Of a stretch of DNA of 9,235 bases, positions 6,986-9,235 are shown piece by piece. The position numbers and the translations under genes were made by a program. Position 1 is the first letter of the stretch, and every line of letters begins with the position of its first letter. This stretch comes from Cyclobacteriaceae bacterium (lineage in GTDB: Bacteria; Bacteroidota; Bacteroidia; Cytophagales; Cyclobacteriaceae). The stretch spans positions 1-9,235 of the forward strand of contig JALWRJ010000035.1 in assembly GCA_026994125.1 (NCBI GenBank), written 5' to 3'. The notes under the pieces are model-generated. The model had not been told where the DNA came from. It ran no database searches and saw only the letters and a program-made list of their open reading frames with translations.

Positions 6986-7427
6986 ATTTTATTCTGCCTT
7001 TGCTCAATTAGATAGCGAGGGTATGCTGGCCTGTTACCACAACGATGTAACATTTAGCGATCCGGCCTTTGGCACATTGCATGGCACACGGGCAAAGGCA
7101 ATGTGGCAAATGCTTTGCCAAAATGCCATAGATTTACGCATTGAGTTTAGCAATATTATTTCCAACGAAACTACCGGAACGGCCTCCTGGCAAGCCTGGT
7201 ACGTTTTTAGGACTAGCGGGCGTAAAGTGCATAATAAAATACAAGCCGGCTTCGAATTTAAAGAAGGCAAAATTGTTCGGCATACCGACCACTTTAACTT
7301 GCATGCATGGGCCGGCCAGGCTATGGGGGTTAAAGGATGGCTGCTTGGAGGCACTTCTTTTTTTAAGCGACAATTGCAATCGCAAACCAACCGAATGCTC
7401 GATAAATTTATTGAATCTAAGAAATAG
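6963..7427 (+). CDS. SnoaL-like / NTF2-fold family protein
   Basis: The 154-residue product has the pattern of the NTF2/SnoaL/ketosteroid-isomerase fold. An N-terminal helix (LIHKFYSAFAQLDSEGML, 5-22) precedes CYHNDVTFSDPAFGTLHG (24-41), where the acidic/proline segment lines the cavity in relatives. Later beta strands include TASWQAWYVFR (73-83) and IQAGFEFKEGKIVRHTDHFN (93-112). A basic tail, WLLGGTSFFKRQLQSQTNRM, follows and seems common in the Bacteroidota versions. Members are small cytoplasmic proteins that may bind or isomerise hydrophobic ligands or act as accessory domains; no function can be named. The ATG at 6963 lies within the end of the peroxiredoxin gene (23-bp overlap, different frame), so the two are probably translationally coupled. 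Confidence 0.82.
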   Translation: MNNELIHKFYSAFAQLDSEGMLACYHNDVTFSDPAFGTLHGTRAKAMWQMLCQNAIDLRIEFSNIISNETTGTASWQAWYVFRTSGRKVHNKIQAGFEFKEGKIVRHTDHFNLHAWAGQAMGVKGWLLGGTSFFKRQLQSQTNRMLDKFIESKK

Positions 7428-7446
7428 GAAACTATACTTCGTTATT

Positions 7447-7469
7447 CCCTGTTAGGGCTTTAACCTAAC
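7447..7469 (+). promoter_or_regulatory. Two mutually exclusive small hairpins just before the exporter start
   Basis: CCCT (7447-7450) can pair with AGGG (7454-7457) around a GTT loop. Alternatively GTTAGG (7451-7456) can pair with CCTAAC (7464-7469) around a 7-base loop. The arms overlap, so only one can form. The second ends 4 bases before the ATG at 7474 and could cover the ribosome landing site. No U-run follows, so it is not a typical terminator. Short stems make this speculative. Confidence 0.25.
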
Positions 7470-7473
7470 TTAA

Positions 7474-8091
7474 ATGGATAGTATAACACATTTTGCCATT
7501 GGGCTGACAGCTTGTTTTTTAGGTGCTATACCCTTGGGCACTATAAACTTGGGCGTAATAGCCACTACGGTTAAAAAAGGCTATATGCAAGGGCTTATGT
7601 TTAGCCTGGGCGCCTCTTTCATCGAAATTTTTCAAGCCGGCATAGCCTTGCTGTTTGGGCATTTAATCCAACAGTTTTTACATAGGCACCCTATAGTACC
7701 TGTGCTTATTGCAAGTTTGTTTTTAGGCCTTGGCTTCTATTTTATGCTTCGTAAAACCAACCCAACCTTAACCACTAACACCGCTACCGGTGGCGTATTG
7801 AGCAACTTTCTAAAGGGTATGGGTGTGGCTGTAGTAAACCCGCAAGCCATTCCGTTTTGGTTGTTTGTGCTGGCTTTTTTGGCTCCCTACCAGGTGTTGC
7901 AGCTCACCTCTGCGATGGCTTTTTATTTTTTAACGGGTGTTTTTACAGGTAAAATGTTGGCTTTATATGGCTTTACCAAATTAAGTAACTATCTTCAATA
8001 CCATTTAACTAAAAGTTGTGCCACTATCGACAAAATTGCCGGTACGGTTTTTATAACCTTGGGCGTAATACAACTTTTTAAAGCTTTTTAA
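7474..8091 (+). CDS. LysE/RhtB-type amino-acid or metabolite exporter
   Basis: The 205-residue protein has about six membrane segments, fitting the LysE superfamily in length (about 200) and topology. The N-terminal FLGAIPLGTINLGVIATTVKKGYMQG (15-40) has the proline/glycine-rich first helix and the basic cytoplasmic loop of the family. GLMFSLGASFIEIFQAGIAL follows as in RhtB-like proteins, and VVNPQAIPFWL (120-130) matches the conserved NP-containing motif that opens the second half. Family members export amino acids or similar small solutes using the proton motive force; the substrate here is unknown. It lies 46 bp after the SnoaL-like gene and 10 bp before the Rieske fusion gene, so it probably belongs to the same operon and may export a product of that pathway (inference). 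Confidence 0.88.
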   Translation: MDSITHFAIGLTACFLGAIPLGTINLGVIATTVKKGYMQGLMFSLGASFIEIFQAGIALLFGHLIQQFLHRHPIVPVLIASLFLGLGFYFMLRKTNPTLTTNTATGGVLSNFLKGMGVAVVNPQAIPFWLFVLAFLAPYQVLQLTSAMAFYFLTGVFTGKMLALYGFTKLSNYLQYHLTKSCATIDKIAGTVFITLGVIQLFKAF

Positions 8092-8101
8092 TGTAGCAAC
8101 C

Positions 8102-9235
8102 ATGAGTAAAGACAACGAAATTATATGGGTTAAAGTGCTGGACGACACCCGTGATTTTCATGAAGGAAGGGTGAAATCGGTAACCGCTAACCATACCAAT
8201 ATCTGCTTAACGCATTATAATGGAAGGTATTCGGCTTTAAGCAATAAATGCCCGCACCAGGGAGGCCCTTTGGGCGAGGGTTCTATCGAAAACGGTTTGT
8301 TACGTTGCCCCTGGCATGGTTGGGACTACCACCCTTGCACCGGCAAAGCGCCTGGTTTTGACGATGGGGTGGAAACCTTTCCTACCAAACTTAGAAGTGG
8401 AGCATTGTACGTGGGAATTCCGAAAGAAGAACCTCATCAGGAAACCATTTCGGATATCATGGTTAAAACCATGGTAAACTGGGGCGTTGATAAAGTATTT
8501 GGTATGGTAGGGCATTCTAACCTGGGATTTGCCGATGCCATGCACCGTGCCGAAGAACGCGATGAACTTACCTATTTTGGAGTACGGCACGAAGGAGCTG
8601 CTGCTTTTGCGGCTTCGGCCTATGGCAAGCTAACCGGTAAGCCGGCTGCCTGTTTTAGTATTGCCGGCCCGGGGGGCACCAACCTTACCACCGGTATGTG
8701 GGATGCAAAAGTAGATAGAGCTCCCCTGCTGGCGCTTACCGGCCAGGTAGCTACCCAGGTAGTAGGTACAGGAAATTTCCAGGAAGTGGATTTAGTGCAG
8801 GCTTTTAATAGCGTGGCAGCTTTTAACCACAGTGTGCAACAAAACAGCCGGCATAGCGAACTTATGTCGTTGGCCATAAAACATGCCATATTAAACCGGG
8901 AGGTATCGCACCTTACCTTTCCTGACGAAGTGCAAGAGCTACCCGCCCTGGAGCAGACTCCTCAGGAGCCCGATGGACGAATGGCCGCAATGCAAATTAC
9001 CCCCCCGCAGGAAGCTCTTGAAAAAGCGATCGTACTGCTGGCACAAGCTGAGCGCCCCGTAATTATTATGGGGCATGGGTGCCGCTTTCATAAAGAACAG
9101 GTAATTGCCTTTGCCGAGCAACTTAATGCACCGGTGCTTACCACGTTTAAAGCCAAGGGGTTAATTTCGGACGATCACCCCCTGGGATGTGGCGTGCTCG
9201 GCCGTAGCGGAACTCCGGTAGCCAGCTGGTTTATG
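8102..9235 (+). CDS. Rieske [2Fe-2S] domain fused to pyruvate-oxidase-like ThDP enzyme, partial at the right edge
   Basis: From the ATG at 8102 the frame is open for 378 codons to the window edge, with no stop between the two domains. Residues about 8-106 are a Rieske ferredoxin domain. CPHQGG (50-55) and CPWHG (69-73) give the C-x-H-x16-C-x2-H cluster ligands Cys50, His52, Cys69 and His72. The extra disulfide cysteines of bc1-type Rieske proteins are absent, suggesting a low-potential ferredoxin type. A short linker (about 107-114) leads into a ThDP pyrimidine-binding domain: NWGVDKVFGMVGHSN (126-140), RHEGAAAFAASAYGKLTG (162-179) with catalytic Glu164, AGPGGTN (188-194), and GTGNFQEVD (222-230), closest in feel to PoxB-type pyruvate oxidase. 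A middle (FAD-type) domain begins near residue 300. The C-terminal ThDP diphosphate-binding domain is outside the window. It probably performs oxidative decarboxylation of a 2-oxo acid, with the Rieske centre as an electron relay; substrate and acceptor are unknown. Confidence 0.9.
   Translation, partial: MSKDNEIIWVKVLDDTRDFHEGRVKSVTANHTNICLTHYNGRYSALSNKCPHQGGPLGEGSIENGLLRCPWHGWDYHPCTGKAPGFDDGVETFPTKLRSGALYVGIPKEEPHQETISDIMVKTMVNWGVDKVFGMVGHSNLGFADAMHRAEERDELTYFGVRHEGAAAFAASAYGKLTGKPAACFSIAGPGGTNLTTGMWDAKVDRAPLLALTGQVATQVVGTGNFQEVDLVQAFNSVAAFNHSVQQNSRHSELMSLAIKHAILNREVSHLTFPDEVQELPALEQTPQEPDGRMAAMQITPPQEALEKAIVLLAQAERPVIIMGHGCRFHKEQVIAFAEQLNAPVLTTFKAKGLISDDHPLGCGVLGRSGTPVASWFM

Noticed and set aside
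7141..7455. Overlapping plus-strand frame within the SnoaL-like gene
   Set aside because: It starts at a TTG, has no recognisable domain, and lies over a convincing gene in another frame.
8091..8096. ATG-TAG minimal reading frame overlapping the exporter stop
   Set aside because: A start codon followed directly by a stop is short enough to be chance, and the true start of the fusion gene at 8102 is clear.
9000..9006. C7 run in the fusion gene as a phase-variation tract
   Set aside because: Seven bases spanning Thr-Pro-Pro codons in a metabolic enzyme; no reason to expect switching.
8300..9121. Several open frames on the minus strand opposite the Rieske-ThDP gene
   Set aside because: Their proteins look like composition artefacts, and the plus strand carries clear catalytic motifs throughout.

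Overview
The window looks like chromosomal DNA of a member of the Bacteroidota, probably a Cytophagales- or Chitinophagales-like environmental bacterium. The reasons are: gene starts lack clear Shine-Dalgarno sequences; there are TAnnTTTG-type -7 promoter motifs; there is a large membrane histidine kinase with a periplasmic propeller plus Y_Y_Y sensor; and there is a lipoprotein alpha/beta hydrolase. The genus is not determinable by eye. No rRNA, tRNA, CRISPR array, insertion sequence or phage gene was seen.

Left part (1-3083): the edge of a surface-polysaccharide locus. A family-4 glycosyltransferase (minus strand, cut by the left edge) is divergent from a two-gene unit of a SAM-dependent methyltransferase-like protein and a 495-residue polysaccharide flippase. 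The glycosyltransferase and the first ~150 bases of the methyltransferase gene are clearly more AT-rich than what follows, as is common in exchanged polysaccharide loci.

Middle (3080-4344): a lipoprotein alpha/beta hydrolase on the minus strand converges on the flippase, and the two genes share a CTAG that holds both stop codons. An AT-rich 260-bp divergent region follows, with an 18-19-bp phased GCAATA repeat and candidate promoter elements.

Right part (4366-9235): five same-strand genes packed like an operon, with junctions of 14-bp overlap, 23-bp overlap, 46-bp gap and 10-bp gap. They encode an orphan sensor histidine kinase with no receiver domain or adjacent regulator in view, a Bcp/PrxQ peroxiredoxin, a SnoaL/NTF2-like protein, a LysE/RhtB-type exporter, and a protein cut by the right edge in which a Rieske [2Fe-2S] domain is fused in frame to a pyruvate-oxidase-like ThDP enzyme. 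The fusion is the most interesting item. One inferred reading is that it is a redox enzyme of 2-oxo-acid metabolism whose possible peroxide by-product is handled by the co-encoded peroxiredoxin and whose metabolite might be exported by the LysE-type protein. The sequence supports the domains and the clustering, not the substrate.
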